From NCBI RefSeq assembly GCF_021012795.1, contig NZ_VFYU01000018.1, forward strand, positions 124,001 through 188,000: DNA of 64,000 nucleotides. Direction: 5' to 3'. A model generated the notes under the pieces. That model had not been told where the DNA came from. It did no database searches and was given only the letters and a program-made list of their open reading frames with translations. The position numbers were made by a program, and so were the translations under genes. The DNA comes from Psychrobacter sp. I-STPA10 (GTDB taxonomy: Bacteria; Pseudomonadota; Gammaproteobacteria; Pseudomonadales; Moraxellaceae). This document shows, piece by piece, positions 1 through 9,108 of the stretch (its first letter is position 1; each line of letters opens with the position of its first letter).

Positions 1-2636
1 TTGCCAGCCATACAACGAGCGGCCACCTGTGCCAATGAGGTACCAATACACTTAGACACATAAGGAATGGTGCGTGAGGCTCTCGGATTCACCTCTAAGA
101 TATAAACGGTGTTGTCTTTGACCGCAAATTGCACGTTCATTAAGCCAACCACCCCCAGCTCTTTTGCCATGGCGATGGTTTGCTCACGCATTACATCACA
201 AATCTCATCAGATAACGAGTAGGGGGGTAATGAACACGCTGAGTCACCAGAGTGAACCCCTGCTTGCTCAATGTGCTGCATGATACCGCCAATCACCACC
301 TCATTGCCATCACTAACACAATCCACATCGACCTCAATAGCATCATCTAAAAAGCGGTCAAGTAGCACTGGGGCTTCATTTGATGCTTGTACCGCGGTGC
401 GTAGGTAGTGTTTTAGCTCATCTTCGTTATAGACGATTTCCATCGCCCGACCGCCCAATACATAAGAGGGACGTACCACCAATGGATAGCCAACATCTTT
501 GGCTTTGACTAAGCCATCTTCCATACTGGTTGCCAGCTCATTGGGTGGCTGTTTTAGCTTAAGCTGATGAATCATGTGCTGAAAACGTTCACGGTCTTCG
601 GCACGGTCAATCGCATCTGGGCTTGTACCAATAATATTGACCCCTGCGGATTCTAATGCACGTGCCAGTTTCAGTGGCGTTTGTCCGCCATACTGCACAA
701 TCACCCCATCAGGCTGTTCGATACGTACAATCTCTAATACATCTTCTAAAGTGATTGGCTCAAAATACAAACGGTCTGAGGTGTCATAATCGGTAGAAAC
801 AGTTTCTGGGTTACAGTTAACCATGATGGTTTCATAGCCATCGGCACGCATGGCAAGGGCAGCGTGAACACAGCAATAATCAAACTCAATACCTTGTCCG
901 ATACGGTTAGGACCACCACCGATAACCATGATTTTCTTTTTATCGCTTGGGTTTGCCTCACACTCTTCGTCATAGCTTGAATACATATAAGCAGTCGAAG
1001 TGGCAAACTCAGCAGCACAGGTATCCACTCGTTTGTAAATTGGATAAACGCCTAAGTCCCAACGCTTTTTGCGTAATTGTTTTTGCGAAATGCCTAATAA
1101 GGTTGCCAAACGTAAATCAGATAAACCTTTGCGTTTAAATTTGCGTAGGTTTTCTGCGGTCAAGCCACCAAAGCCTAAAGATTTAACCTGAGCTTCGGTA
1201 TTGACAATGTCTTGAATCTGTACCAAAAACCATGGGTCAATTTTGGTAAACTCAAACACTTCCTCCATGCTCATACCCAAACGAAACGCATCAGCAAGGT
1301 AAAAAATACGCTCAGGCGTAGGGACGGTTAAGCGGTTTTTAATTTCGGCACGGGCTTTATCGCTAGAGAGTTTGCCTTCTTTAATGGCAGCAAAGTCGAT
1401 TTGCTCATCAAAGCCATTTGCTCCAGTTTCCATACCACGTAAGGCTTTTTGCATTGACTCTTGGAAGTTACGCCCAATTGCCATCACCTCACCGACCGAT
1501 TTCATCTGTGTGGATAAAATATTTTCGGCTTGTGGGAATTTTTCAAAGTTAAAGCGTGGGATTTTGGTGACCACATAATCAATGGAAGGCTCAAAGCTGG
1601 CAGGTGTTTTGCCACCCGTGATGTCATTTTGCAACTCATCTAAGGTATAGCCAACCGCCAATTTGGCAGCGATTTTAGCAATGGGGAAGCCAGTGGCTTT
1701 GGAGGCTAAGGCAGATGAACGGCTTACCCGTGGGTTCATCTCAATCACTACCATACGACCTGTTTCAGGATTAACCCCAAACTGCACGTTTGAACCACCT
1801 GTTTCAACGCCAATTTCACGCAGTACTGCCAATGAGGCGTTACGCATGATTTGGTATTCTTTATCGGTCAGCGTTTGAGCAGGGGCAACGGTAATAGAAT
1901 CACCTGTATGCACACCCATTGGGTCAACGTTTTCTATTGAGCAGATGATGATACAGTTATCATTTTTGTCCCGTACCACCTCCATTTCGTACTCTTTCCA
2001 GCCAATCAATGACTCATCAATCAATAGCTGATGGGTGGGTGATAAATCAAAACCACGCTCACAAATCTCGATAAATTCGTCACGATTATAAGCGATACCA
2101 CCGCCAGAGCCACCCATGGTAAATGACGGACGAATGATACAGGGGAAACCTAGCGTTTCTTGAATGGCAAAGGCTTCGTCCATCGTTTCGGCAACTTCAG
2201 CACGCGGACATTCTAGTCCGATGCGTTTCATCGCTTGGTCAAATAAATCACGGTCTTCTGCCATCTCGATGGCATCTTTGGTCGCACCGATTAGCTCACA
2301 GCCATATTTTTCTAAGATACCATGTTTATCCAAATCTAAGGCACAGTTAAGTGCGGTCTGTCCACCCATGGTTGGCAAAATAGCATCAGGTTTTTCTTTG
2401 GCGATGATTTGCTCGACGGTTTGCCAAGTGATTGGCTCAATATAAGTGGCGTCTGCCATCACAGGGTCGGTCATGATGGTGGCAGGGTTTGAGTTGACGA
2501 GGATAACTCGGTAGCCTTCTTCTTTTAGGGCTTTACAGGCTTGTGCACCTGAATAGTCAAACTCACAGGCTTGTCCGATAACGATAGGACCTGCACCAAT
2601 GATTAAAATACTTTGAATGTCGGTACGTTTTGGCAT
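1..2636 (-). CDS. carB: Carbamoyl-phosphate synthase large subunit CarB (C-terminus cut by the window edge)
   Basis: This is the large, ammonia-using subunit of carbamoyl-phosphate synthase, which makes carbamoyl phosphate for pyrimidines and arginine in the cytoplasm. The reverse-strand translation starts [20 protein letters not shown] and continues with the family's ATP-grasp motifs, including a [12 protein letters not shown] segment and an [10 protein letters not shown] loop. About 878 codons lie in the window of a family that is usually about 1070 residues. The carboxyphosphate half, the oligomerisation region and most of the carbamoyl-phosphate half are therefore present, while the C-terminal allosteric domain lies outside. 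The start is the ATG read from 2636. carA and one unknown gene lie upstream on the same strand, so the three are probably co-transcribed. Confidence 0.97.
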   Translation of the reverse strand, partial: MPKRTDIQSILIIGAGPIVIGQACEFDYSGAQACKALKEEGYRVILVNSNPATIMTDPVMADATYIEPITWQTVEQIIAKEKPDAILPTMGGQTALNCALDLDKHGILEKYGCELIGATKDAIEMAEDRDLFDQAMKRIGLECPRAEVAETMDEAFAIQETLGFPCIIRPSFTMGGSGGGIAYNRDEFIEICERGFDLSPTHQLLIDESLIGWKEYEMEVVRDKNDNCIIICSIENVDPMGVHTGDSITVAPAQTLTDKEYQIMRNASLAVLREIGVETGGSNVQFGVNPETGRMVVIEMNPRVSRSSALASKATGFPIAKIAAKLAVGYTLDELQNDITGGKTPASFEPSIDYVVTKIPRFNFEKFPQAENILSTQMKSVGEVMAIGRNFQESMQKALRGMETGANGFDEQIDFAAIKEGKLSSDKARAEIKNRLTVPTPERIFYLADAFRLGMSMEEVFEFTKIDPWFLVQIQDIVNTEAQVKSLGFGGLTAENLRKFKRKGLSDLRLATLLGISQKQLRKKRWDLGVYPIYKRVDTCAAEFATSTAYMYSSYDEECEANPSDKKKIMVIGGGPNRIGQGIEFDYCCVHAALAMRADGYETIMVNCNPETVSTDYDTSDRLYFEPITLEDVLEIVRIEQPDGVIVQYGGQTPLKLARALESAGVNIIGTSPDAIDRAEDRERFQHMIHQLKLKQPPNELATSMEDGLVKAKDVGYPLVVRPSYVLGGRAMEIVYNEDELKHYLRTAVQASNEAPVLLDRFLDDAIEVDVDCVSDGNEVVIGGIMQHIEQAGVHSGDSACSLPPYSLSDEICDVMREQTIAMAKELGVVGLMNVQFAVKDNTVYILEVNPRASRTIPYVSKCIGTSLAQVAARCMAG

Positions 2637-2738
2637 AATTAACTCTTAATTTTGGATTTCAATATTTAGCTAAAGTCTATTAGTTCATTTAGTAATTACA
2701 AGCTAGATTACTGTTATATACAAGTATGAATAAGTGCA

Positions 2739-3701
2739 TTATTGAGTTATATTTCTGCACTGCTTGATATTACGTTTGACAAAATCATTAAAGATTCCAT
2801 CTATAGAATACATCATCAAATAAGGCAGTTGGTTTGTATCATCATCAATAGTGATAGCAGTAAACCCCACCTTTAATTTGGGGTCTTGTAGCATGTGGAG
2901 CTTTAATACTAAATCAGTATCTTCTAGTCCTGCTAATAAGTCTGTTGTTAACTGATTAGATTCTTTGCTAAATCCAGAGTCGTTGATAAGTATTAAAGTT
3001 TGGTACATATCCTCATCACTATGCTGAGCGATATATTCTTTGGATTGTTGATAAACAAATCTTAAAAAATTTGGGTATAGAAGTTTTTTTTCTAAACAGT
3101 TAGTAATTTTAACAGGTGCGTTTTCTCTAAAAGACTCTAATGGAAGCTCAATCATTTTATTAATATTATCTTTACCACCATGAGCAAAAATAACTGCCTC
3201 AGTAAGTGCTTTGGCTTGCTCGTCTTTATTGAGCTCTGCAGAGGTTTGTATGATTTCGTCAGTAGAGATTTTACCTTTAGAAAGGAGTTGATAATTGATA
3301 CCTTTGACAATAGCTGCTGCTTTTTGTTGCTCTAAGCGAAGCTCTGCAGAAGCTGGTACAAACTGTGGTGATGATTGTAGTTTAGGTAAATTTGAAGCAC
3401 CAAGACTTTCTAGTTGAGTATATATATTTTCTTTATCTGCTAAGCGTTGTTGAACGTTCTCTTTTGCTTGTGTGCTACTTTGTGCTCGTCGTTGTGTTTC
3501 AGCTTGGACTCTTTCCCTTTCTGCTTGAGCCTGTGCTGCTTCATCACGTTCTGCAATCATTCTTGCTTGTATAGCAGCAGCCTCAGCCTCTTGCTGTGCA
3601 GACAATCTAGCAGAAGTGTTTTCTGTTGCCTGTACAGACGTTGCTAATAGCAACGCACTGATGGTAGATACTTGTAATATGGCTAATGTTAATTTCTTCA
3701 T
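2739..3701 (-). CDS. Unrecognised secreted coiled-coil protein between carA and carB
   Basis: This 320-residue protein is not one I recognise. Residues 1-25 form a clear signal peptide (MKK, a hydrophobic core, then an SVQA-like cleavage site), so it is probably periplasmic. Residues about 27-98 are rich in Ala, Gln, Glu and Arg and look like a continuous charged coiled coil. The remaining 220 residues look globular, with a few cysteines (NCLEKK near residue 202 and CRNITQ at the end). It starts only 3 bases after the carA stop and carB follows after about 100 bases, so it sits inside the carAB operon. Nothing in the sequence points to carbamoyl-phosphate synthesis. The function is unknown, but a real gene is likely given the signal peptide and spacing. 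Confidence 0.8.
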   Translation of the reverse strand: MKKLTLAILQVSTISALLLATSVQATENTSARLSAQQEAEAAAIQARMIAERDEAAQAQAERERVQAETQRRAQSSTQAKENVQQRLADKENIYTQLESLGASNLPKLQSSPQFVPASAELRLEQQKAAAIVKGINYQLLSKGKISTDEIIQTSAELNKDEQAKALTEAVIFAHGGKDNINKMIELPLESFRENAPVKITNCLEKKLLYPNFLRFVYQQSKEYIAQHSDEDMYQTLILINDSGFSKESNQLTTDLLAGLEDTDLVLKLHMLQDPKLKVGFTAITIDDDTNQLPYLMMYSIDGIFNDFVKRNIKQCRNITQ

Positions 3702-3704
3702 TGT

Positions 3705-4946
3705 TTAACCCTTAGCCTTTGCCATTAACGCCACAAACTTATCAAACAATGGTGCACAATCATGTGGACCGGGGCTTGCTTCTGGGTGTCCTTGAAAGCT
3801 AAATACTGGCTTATTGGTTAGCTCAATACCTTGATTTGAGCCATCAAACAATGAGCGATGAGTAACTTTGACATTCTCAGGCAGAGTGTCTTCATCAACA
3901 GCAAAGCCATGGTTTTGACTGGTAATCATCACTGTACCTGCGTCCACATCTTGTACAGGGTGGTTAGCTCCATGATGACCAAACTTCATTTTAATGGTGT
4001 TTGCACCACTGGCAAGTCCAACCAACTGATGTCCTAAACAGATACCAAAGGTTGGAATGTCGGTTTGCTCAATGATATGACGCACATTTTTAATGGCATA
4101 ATCACAGGCGGCTGGGTCACCGGGACCATTGGATAAGAAAATTCCGTCAGGATTCATCGCCAATACATCGGCAATCGGCGTTTGTGCAGGAACAACAGTC
4201 ACTTTACAGCCTCTATCAACGAGCATACGCAAGATATTGGTCTTTGTTCCAAAATCATAAGCGACGACATTGTATTTTTCTTCGATATGCTCACCTAACA
4301 CTTTAAAATAGCCACCCGTTTCGCTTTCGGTCACACCATGCACACCACGGTCGGCAAGCTCCCAAGTGCCTGCTGTCCACTCAAAGCCTTTAGTGTGGCA
4401 ACATTCTTTTGCTAAGTCCATGCCCGTAAGCCCTGCAAAACCTTGTGCTAACTCGATGGCTTTTTGCTCGTCTTCTGCTGTCAGGGTTTGCCCTTCTTTT
4501 GCAGTGTAGATACAGCCGTGTTGAGCCCCTTTTTCACGCAAGATTCGGGTCAATTTACGCGTATCAATGTCAGCAATGGCAACGGTATTATGATGTTTTA
4601 GATAGTCGGTGAGTGATTCGCTATGACGAAAATTTGAAGTGGCTAAGGTGGCATCACGTATAATCAGCCCCTCTGCCCAGACTTGATGTTTTTCGATGAT
4701 ATTGCCTGATTCGCTGTCTTCGGTATTTGTGCCTGTGTTGCCGATGTGTGGATAGGTAAGGGTAACAAGTTGCTTGGCGTAGCTTGGGTCAGTGAGGATT
4801 TCTTGATATCCAGTCATGGCAGTGTTAAACACCACTTCACCGACACGATGACCGCTTGCCCCAATACTGATACCTCGAAAAATAGTACCATCTGCCAATG
4901 CTAAAATTGCTGCTGTTTCTTCTGCCATTGATGCCACTGTATTCAA
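3705..4946 (-). CDS. carA: Carbamoyl-phosphate synthase small subunit CarA
   Basis: This glutamine amidotransferase subunit hydrolyses glutamine and channels ammonia to CarB. The 413-residue product has the CarA N-terminal domain ([12 protein letters not shown], then [15 protein letters not shown]) and a class I amidotransferase domain. The nucleophile is Cys303 in FGICLGHQL, and His387 and Glu389 in [10 protein letters not shown] complete the triad. The NGPGDP loop is near residue 273. The chosen start is TTG at 4946 because a GGAGG ribosome-binding site lies 6 bases upstream of it. The next in-frame ATG, six codons inside, is too far from that site. The length is slightly above the usual 375-400 residues. 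The gene is first in a carA-unknown-carB operon. Confidence 0.97.
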   Translation of the reverse strand: MNTVASMAEETAAILALADGTIFRGISIGASGHRVGEVVFNTAMTGYQEILTDPSYAKQLVTLTYPHIGNTGTNTEDSESGNIIEKHQVWAEGLIIRDATLATSNFRHSESLTDYLKHHNTVAIADIDTRKLTRILREKGAQHGCIYTAKEGQTLTAEDEQKAIELAQGFAGLTGMDLAKECCHTKGFEWTAGTWELADRGVHGVTESETGGYFKVLGEHIEEKYNVVAYDFGTKTNILRMLVDRGCKVTVVPAQTPIADVLAMNPDGIFLSNGPGDPAACDYAIKNVRHIIEQTDIPTFGICLGHQLVGLASGANTIKMKFGHHGANHPVQDVDAGTVMITSQNHGFAVDEDTLPENVKVTHRSLFDGSNQGIELTNKPVFSFQGHPEASPGPHDCAPLFDKFVALMAKAKG

Positions 4947-5275
4947 GGTTTGCCTCCGCTATTGTGAATGGTAATTTAGTGAGCTTAAATAATTTTTATA
5001 TTAGCCACTTACCAAAAATTTGCCATAAAAAAGCGAGAAGACATTCAATGATGGATTGCCCATGACTTGTCAATAAATAGTCAAAGAGGTAAATCGCATC
5101 ATGTCCACTCGCTTAGGTACAGATTTTGCGTATTGTACAAAAAATTGCTCAAGATAGCTAGGTAATTTTAATCAGGGTTTTGGTTGACGACTGGCGTTTG
5201 TGGCTGCAATATAATATGTCTGGACAGCCATTAACAAAATAGCCATTGTTTGTAAGAAGTTTATAAGGAACTCCC
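4947..5275 (+). other. Divergent intergenic region between carA and the carbonic anhydrase gene
   Basis: This 329-base stretch should carry the promoters of carA (leftward) and of the gene at 5276 (rightward). A TATAAT hexamer at 5210-5215 could be the rightward -10 box. A TTGACG at 5184-5189 is the best -35 candidate but is 20 bases away, longer than the usual 17. I see no convincing pyrimidine attenuator hairpin with a T run upstream of carA. Confidence 0.4.
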
Positions 5276-5809
5276 ATGCTCTACCAATATCTAAATAAAA
5301 TGCCGCAATTTGCCACACCATTTCAAGGTTGGGTCGCCGATTCTGCCCAAGTAATTGGTGATGTCTATTTGGGTCATCAAGCCAGCGTGTGGTTTGGGGC
5401 GGTGATTCGTGGTGATAATGACCACATTCATATTGGTGATTATAGCAATGTGCAGGAAAACACCGTCATTCATACCGATGCAGGTATTCAGGTACATATT
5501 GGTGATTATGTAACCATTGGGCATTTGGCCATGTTACATGGTTGTGATGTTGGTGATAATAGTTTGATTGGTATCGGCGCGGTGGTATTAAATCGGGCAA
5601 AGATTGGTAAAAACTGCTTAATTGGTGCTAAGTCTTTGGTGACAGAAGGCAAAGTAATTCCGGATAACTCATTGGTGATGGGGTCGCCTGCCAAAGTGGT
5701 CAAAACCTTAAGCGATGAGCAAATTGCCAAATTAAAGCTTTCTGCCATTCATTATGCCGAGCGTTGCCAGAAGTTTCGTAGTGGGTTGACTGAGATACCG
5801 ATGCCTTAA
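5276..5809 (+). CDS. Gamma carbonic anhydrase family protein (left-handed beta-helix, YrdA type)
   Basis: This 177-residue protein is built of hexapeptide repeats (runs such as VIGDVYLG, HIGDYSNV and LIGIGAVVLNRAKIG) that fold into a trimeric left-handed beta helix. His66, His83 and His88 (VIHTDAG and IGHLAMLHG) match the metal ligands of the gamma carbonic anhydrase/YrdA/PaaY group. Many members bind zinc, but carbonic anhydrase activity is not shown for all, so the reaction is uncertain. It is probably cytosolic, with no signal peptide. The ATG at 5276 has an AAGGA ribosome-binding site 6 bases upstream. A beta-class carbonic anhydrase is encoded at 18740, so this one may be accessory. Confidence 0.9.
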   Translation: MLYQYLNKMPQFATPFQGWVADSAQVIGDVYLGHQASVWFGAVIRGDNDHIHIGDYSNVQENTVIHTDAGIQVHIGDYVTIGHLAMLHGCDVGDNSLIGIGAVVLNRAKIGKNCLIGAKSLVTEGKVIPDNSLVMGSPAKVVKTLSDEQIAKLKLSAIHYAERCQKFRSGLTEIPMP

Positions 5810-5870
5810 AAGATATGTTGTATATTGATAGTAATTATGATTAGTGAAAGTTTTTTTAATAGGAGATTCT

Positions 5871-6251
5871 ATGAGCATAACCATTTATGGTATTAAATCG
5901 TGTAGTACGATAAAAAAAGCATTGACGAAACTTGATGAGTTAGACGTTGACTATGAGTTTTATGATTATAAAAAGCAGGCTATCACCATAGAAAAAGTAC
6001 GCCATTGGTGTGAGCAACTGGGCATTGATAAGGTATTAAACAAACGTGGTACAACATGGCGTAAACTGAGCGATGAACAAAAACAGCAAGCAGATGATGA
6101 TAAGGATTTTGCTATGCAACTTTTGGTAGAAAATAGCAGTATGATTAAGCGTCCGATTGTTGAGGGTGTTTTTCAGGGTAAAGAGTTATTGTTATGTGGC
6201 TATGATGAAGCAGAATGGACACAGATTTTTTCTAACCAGTCGAGCAGATAA
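5871..6251 (+). CDS. ArsC/Spx-like thioredoxin-fold protein (YffB family)
   Basis: The 126-residue product begins MSITIYGIKSCSTIKKAL. The GIKxC-TxKKA signature around Cys11 places it in the YffB branch of the arsenate reductase-like family, a thioredoxin fold with one N-terminal cysteine. The later segments LNKRGTTWRKL and MIKRPIVEG are also family hallmarks. The cellular role of YffB proteins is not established, and arsenate reduction should not be assumed. The start at 5871 is chosen over an in-frame ATG at 5844 because AGGAG lies 5 bases upstream and homologous proteins begin just before the GIKSC motif. Its stop overlaps the next start by one base (TAATG), indicating translational coupling with the TatD-like gene. 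Confidence 0.88.
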   Translation: MSITIYGIKSCSTIKKALTKLDELDVDYEFYDYKKQAITIEKVRHWCEQLGIDKVLNKRGTTWRKLSDEQKQQADDDKDFAMQLLVENSSMIKRPIVEGVFQGKELLLCGYDEAEWTQIFSNQSSR

Positions 6252-7183
6252 TGGTTGCTTCTACTAATTCAGCCTCTTCTTCAAGCCCTACTTTTATAGA
6301 TTCATCTTCACATCTTCCTATAATAGATACGCATACCCATTTTGATATGCCTGTATTTGCCAACGATAGAGTGACTTTGGCAGCACAGGCATGGCAAAGT
6401 GGCGTACGACATCTTGTATTAGTAGGTTATGTGCAGCGTCATTTTATGCGTATGCAAAAGACAAAGGCAGCGTTATCCGTCGCTGCGGCAGATAATCTAA
6501 ACTTGCCTATTCCACATGTCTATGTGGCGGCTGGGTTACATCCTGCCTATATTCATGAACATCAACAGACAGATTTATCATTATTAGCAGAGTTTGTGAA
6601 AACGCATCAGCCTATTGCCATCGGTGAGATAGGAATGGATACATATCGAGATGATTTAAAAACCGATGCCGCCGTGAAAAAGCAGCGTCAATTTTTTATT
6701 GCACAGCTAGATTTGGCTGTGCAATATGAGTTGCCTGTACTGTTACATATCCGTAAGGCACATGCACAGTGCCTTAAAATACTCAAACAACATCGCTATG
6801 ATGCACATCAGCTTGGCGGAATTGCACACAGTTTTAGTGGTGGTGAACAAGAAGCAAAAGCATTTGTAGAGCTTGGCTTTAAGCTTGGCGTTACAGGACA
6901 AATTACCAATTCCAATGCCAAAAAACTGCATCGAGCCATCACCTGTGCCGTTGAGAAATATGGATTGGATTGTTTGGTGCTAGAAACTGATTGTCCAGAT
7001 ATGTTGCCATATCATTGTTATCAGTCAAATATGGATACACAGCCCCCAAATGTTCCTGCTAATTTGTGTTATGTTTTTGCGCAATTAAGTGAGATGTTTG
7101 CTGTGGATAGGCAAACTTTAGCACAGCAGCTATGGAAAAATAGCTGTGCAGCACTACAGGCACATTGGCAATATTCAAATTGA
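6251..7183 (+). CDS. TatD family hydrolase (metal-dependent DNase)
   Basis: This 310-residue TIM-barrel metallohydrolase belongs to the TatD/YjjV family of exonuclease-like DNases. The metal-binding HxH is IDTHTHFD (His28 and His30). Further family motifs follow: AIGEIGMDTY with a metal-bridging glutamate near residue 125, LHIRKAH with a histidine ligand, and LETDCPDMLP near residue 245. The first roughly 22 residues are a Ser-rich extension before the usual start. Translation is coupled to the upstream gene by a TAATG overlap. The protein appears cytosolic. The exact nucleic-acid substrate cannot be told from sequence. Confidence 0.93.
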   Translation: MVASTNSASSSSPTFIDSSSHLPIIDTHTHFDMPVFANDRVTLAAQAWQSGVRHLVLVGYVQRHFMRMQKTKAALSVAAADNLNLPIPHVYVAAGLHPAYIHEHQQTDLSLLAEFVKTHQPIAIGEIGMDTYRDDLKTDAAVKKQRQFFIAQLDLAVQYELPVLLHIRKAHAQCLKILKQHRYDAHQLGGIAHSFSGGEQEAKAFVELGFKLGVTGQITNSNAKKLHRAITCAVEKYGLDCLVLETDCPDMLPYHCYQSNMDTQPPNVPANLCYVFAQLSEMFAVDRQTLAQQLWKNSCAALQAHWQYSN

Positions 7184-7237
7184 AAACATGTAGTAATCCA
7201 AAGCAGCGTTACCTTTATGTCGCTATATCTCTATCTT

Positions 7238-7363
7238 ATACTCCACTCTCAACTTGTTTTTCTAATCTATTGATTTTACTAGCGTCAAATTTTATACCAA
7301 AATGCTTGAATAACTTTAACCCTAGAAAAATCGGTATAGTCACAGAAGTTGAGAGTGAGGTAT
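7238..7363. repeat. Imperfect inverted-repeat pair in a gene-free stretch
   Basis: The 582 bases between the TatD-like gene and tcdA (7184-7765) hold no convincing gene. Inside them, an 18-base arm at 7238-7255 (containing CACTCTCAACTT) is repeated in inverse orientation at 7346-7363 with 16 of 18 matches, about 90 bases apart. This looks like the ends of a short non-autonomous element or an insertion-sequence remnant. I see no transposase and no obvious target-site duplication. A 78-codon open frame crossing the area resembles no protein I know. Confidence 0.4.
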
Positions 7364-7765
7364 CTTATACAAAGACATGTAGGACTGACGTAAAAGTATG
7401 ATATTTATCTTAATAAAGCGGCTGGGAATTATATTGAGCCTTTGGACTTTGGAACGACATACAGCCAGACCAATTGATAAAAAACAATGATTACTAGCCG
7501 CTAATAATCTATGAAACGGTGTAAGTCTTAACATGATGAGGCTAGATTTATATACTGGTTTGTCTCATTATATTTTTGCCTTCCATAACAATTTTACCAA
7601 CCATATTACTTACTTAACTCATATATTAGTATAAAAAAAATACGATATCTATATGATATCATTGATAATTAAATTAGGTTTGGCATGTATTGTGCATGTT
7701 TATATCCATAAAGTTAATTATTAATGATGTAAGTTACTTCTATATATAAATCTTATGAATAAACC

Positions 7766-8662
7766 ATGACCATTATTAAACAATCCATCGCAAATATTCA
7801 TCAATCTCAATCAGCCTTACCATCTGAGAGTGCGTCTAACCCACCTGATTCTGCTTCACAGTACCAGCGACGTTTTGCAGGTACACAGCGGTTATATGGA
7901 CAAGTAGCATTTACTAAGTTTACGCAGGCACATGTTTATGTGATTGGTGTGGGTGGTGTGGGTACATGGGTTGCTGAAGGTCTGGCGCGTACAGGTGTGG
8001 GGCAAATTACCTTAATTGATTTGGATGTGTTGGTTGCCTCTAATGTCAATCGCCAACTGCCTGCTTTAGATAGCACATTTGGGCGTAGTAAGATTGAAGT
8101 GATGGCAGAGCGTATACAACAAATAAATCCTTGCGTTACTGTGCATTTGATCGATGATTTTCTAACCGAAAATAATGTGGATGTATTGTTGCCCAGTCGT
8201 GATCAAGCAAAGCAGGCAAAACAAACAAAGCAATCTATTGTCGTGCTTGATTGTACCGATGATATGGCTGCAAAACTGGCAATAGCAATGCATTGCCGCT
8301 TTAATAAGCTTAAACTCATCTGTGCTGGTGGGGCAGGGGGTAAAACAGATCCGCTGCAAGTGACGGTCAGTGATTTAAAGGACAGTTACCAAGACCCTTT
8401 ATTAGCAAGGTTACGTAGTAAATTACGCCATGAAAAAAATATAAATACCCAAATGAAAGAAAAATTTGGTATTAAGTGTGTGTATTCCACTCAGCCACCG
8501 ATTACGACTAAATCGGCAGCAATGGGAGCCACTTGTGAGCAGCCAAGTGGACAATCAAGTAAACAGCAAGGTGGACTTCATTGTGGTGGTTATGGGTCAG
8601 CCGTTGCTGTTACGGCAACTGTTGCTATGGTTATGGTGAGCGAAGCCTTAGCATTATTATAA
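7766..8662 (+). CDS. tcdA: tRNA threonylcarbamoyladenosine dehydratase TcdA (CsdL)
   Basis: TcdA is an E1-like ATP-dependent enzyme that cyclises t6A at position 37 of ANN-reading tRNAs to ct6A. The 298-residue protein has the family start RRFAGTQRLYG (residues 35-45), then the ThiF/MoeB nucleotide-binding loop GVGGVGTWVAEGLARTG from residue 61 and LIDLDVLVASNVNRQ. A later CVYSTQPP segment and a glycine-rich C-terminus complete the fold. The first 33 residues are a low-complexity, Ser/Gln-rich extension. No strong ribosome-binding site is visible at this ATG, so a slightly later start cannot be excluded, though none is obvious. It stands alone, followed directly by a MITE copy. Confidence 0.92.
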   Translation: MTIIKQSIANIHQSQSALPSESASNPPDSASQYQRRFAGTQRLYGQVAFTKFTQAHVYVIGVGGVGTWVAEGLARTGVGQITLIDLDVLVASNVNRQLPALDSTFGRSKIEVMAERIQQINPCVTVHLIDDFLTENNVDVLLPSRDQAKQAKQTKQSIVVLDCTDDMAAKLAIAMHCRFNKLKLICAGGAGGKTDPLQVTVSDLKDSYQDPLLARLRSKLRHEKNINTQMKEKFGIKCVYSTQPPITTKSAAMGATCEQPSGQSSKQQGGLHCGGYGSAVAVTATVAMVMVSEALALL

Positions 8663-8673
8663 ATATTTAACTA

Positions 8674-8873
8674 GGGTCTGTTGAACATTCATCTTCATAG
8701 GAAAAATTGAGATAAATTTTCCTTAGTCAAGGCAATGAACGCCGGTAATATCGGGATATTAACCAGTTCATTAACGCAGAGTAAGGCAAATTTAGCCAAT
8801 TTTTACATGAAAGTAAAAAATAGCTTTATTTCTTAAGGGTATTAGCCTGACGGGGTGAAAGTTCAACAGACCC
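8674..8873 (+). mobile_element. MITE-like element, copy 1 (200 bp)
   Basis: This is a non-coding 200-base element whose ends are inverted repeats (GGGTCTGTTGAACATTCA versus GGGTCTGTTGAACTTTCA). TA lies immediately outside both ends (8672-8673 and 8874-8875), as left by IS630/Tc1-mariner type transposition. Related copies lie at 22290-22532 (inverted) and 38492-38730, with shared interior blocks such as GGAAAAATTGAGATA, CAAGGCAATGAACGC and TTAGCCAATTTTTAC. This copy lacks about 40 internal bases found in the other two. It lies just after tcdA. No ORF is visible. The rest of the gap up to 9108 shows only the ribosome-binding site of the next gene. Confidence 0.85.
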
Positions 8874-9108
8874 TATAGTTAGTTATCTATGGTCGATTCA
8901 AAACCATACTGTTATCAGCAAGCCGAAGGCAGATATCACTGTTTTTATTATTAAAGTAAAAACAAGGACTGTAAAGGAAGGTTGCTTTGTGCCAGTTTTG
9001 TCTTGAATTGACTATGTCTATATGCAGTAAAAATCTTATGTTTGTTAGTAGTAGTCAAAAAAGGCTCAATTACCTGCATATTTATACTTCAGTCAAGGAG
9101 TCATCAGC

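Noticed and set aside
7165-7401. 78-codon plus-strand open frame after the TatD-like gene
   Set aside because: It begins inside the previous gene, has no ribosome-binding site, and crosses the inverted-repeat pair. The composition is not protein-like.
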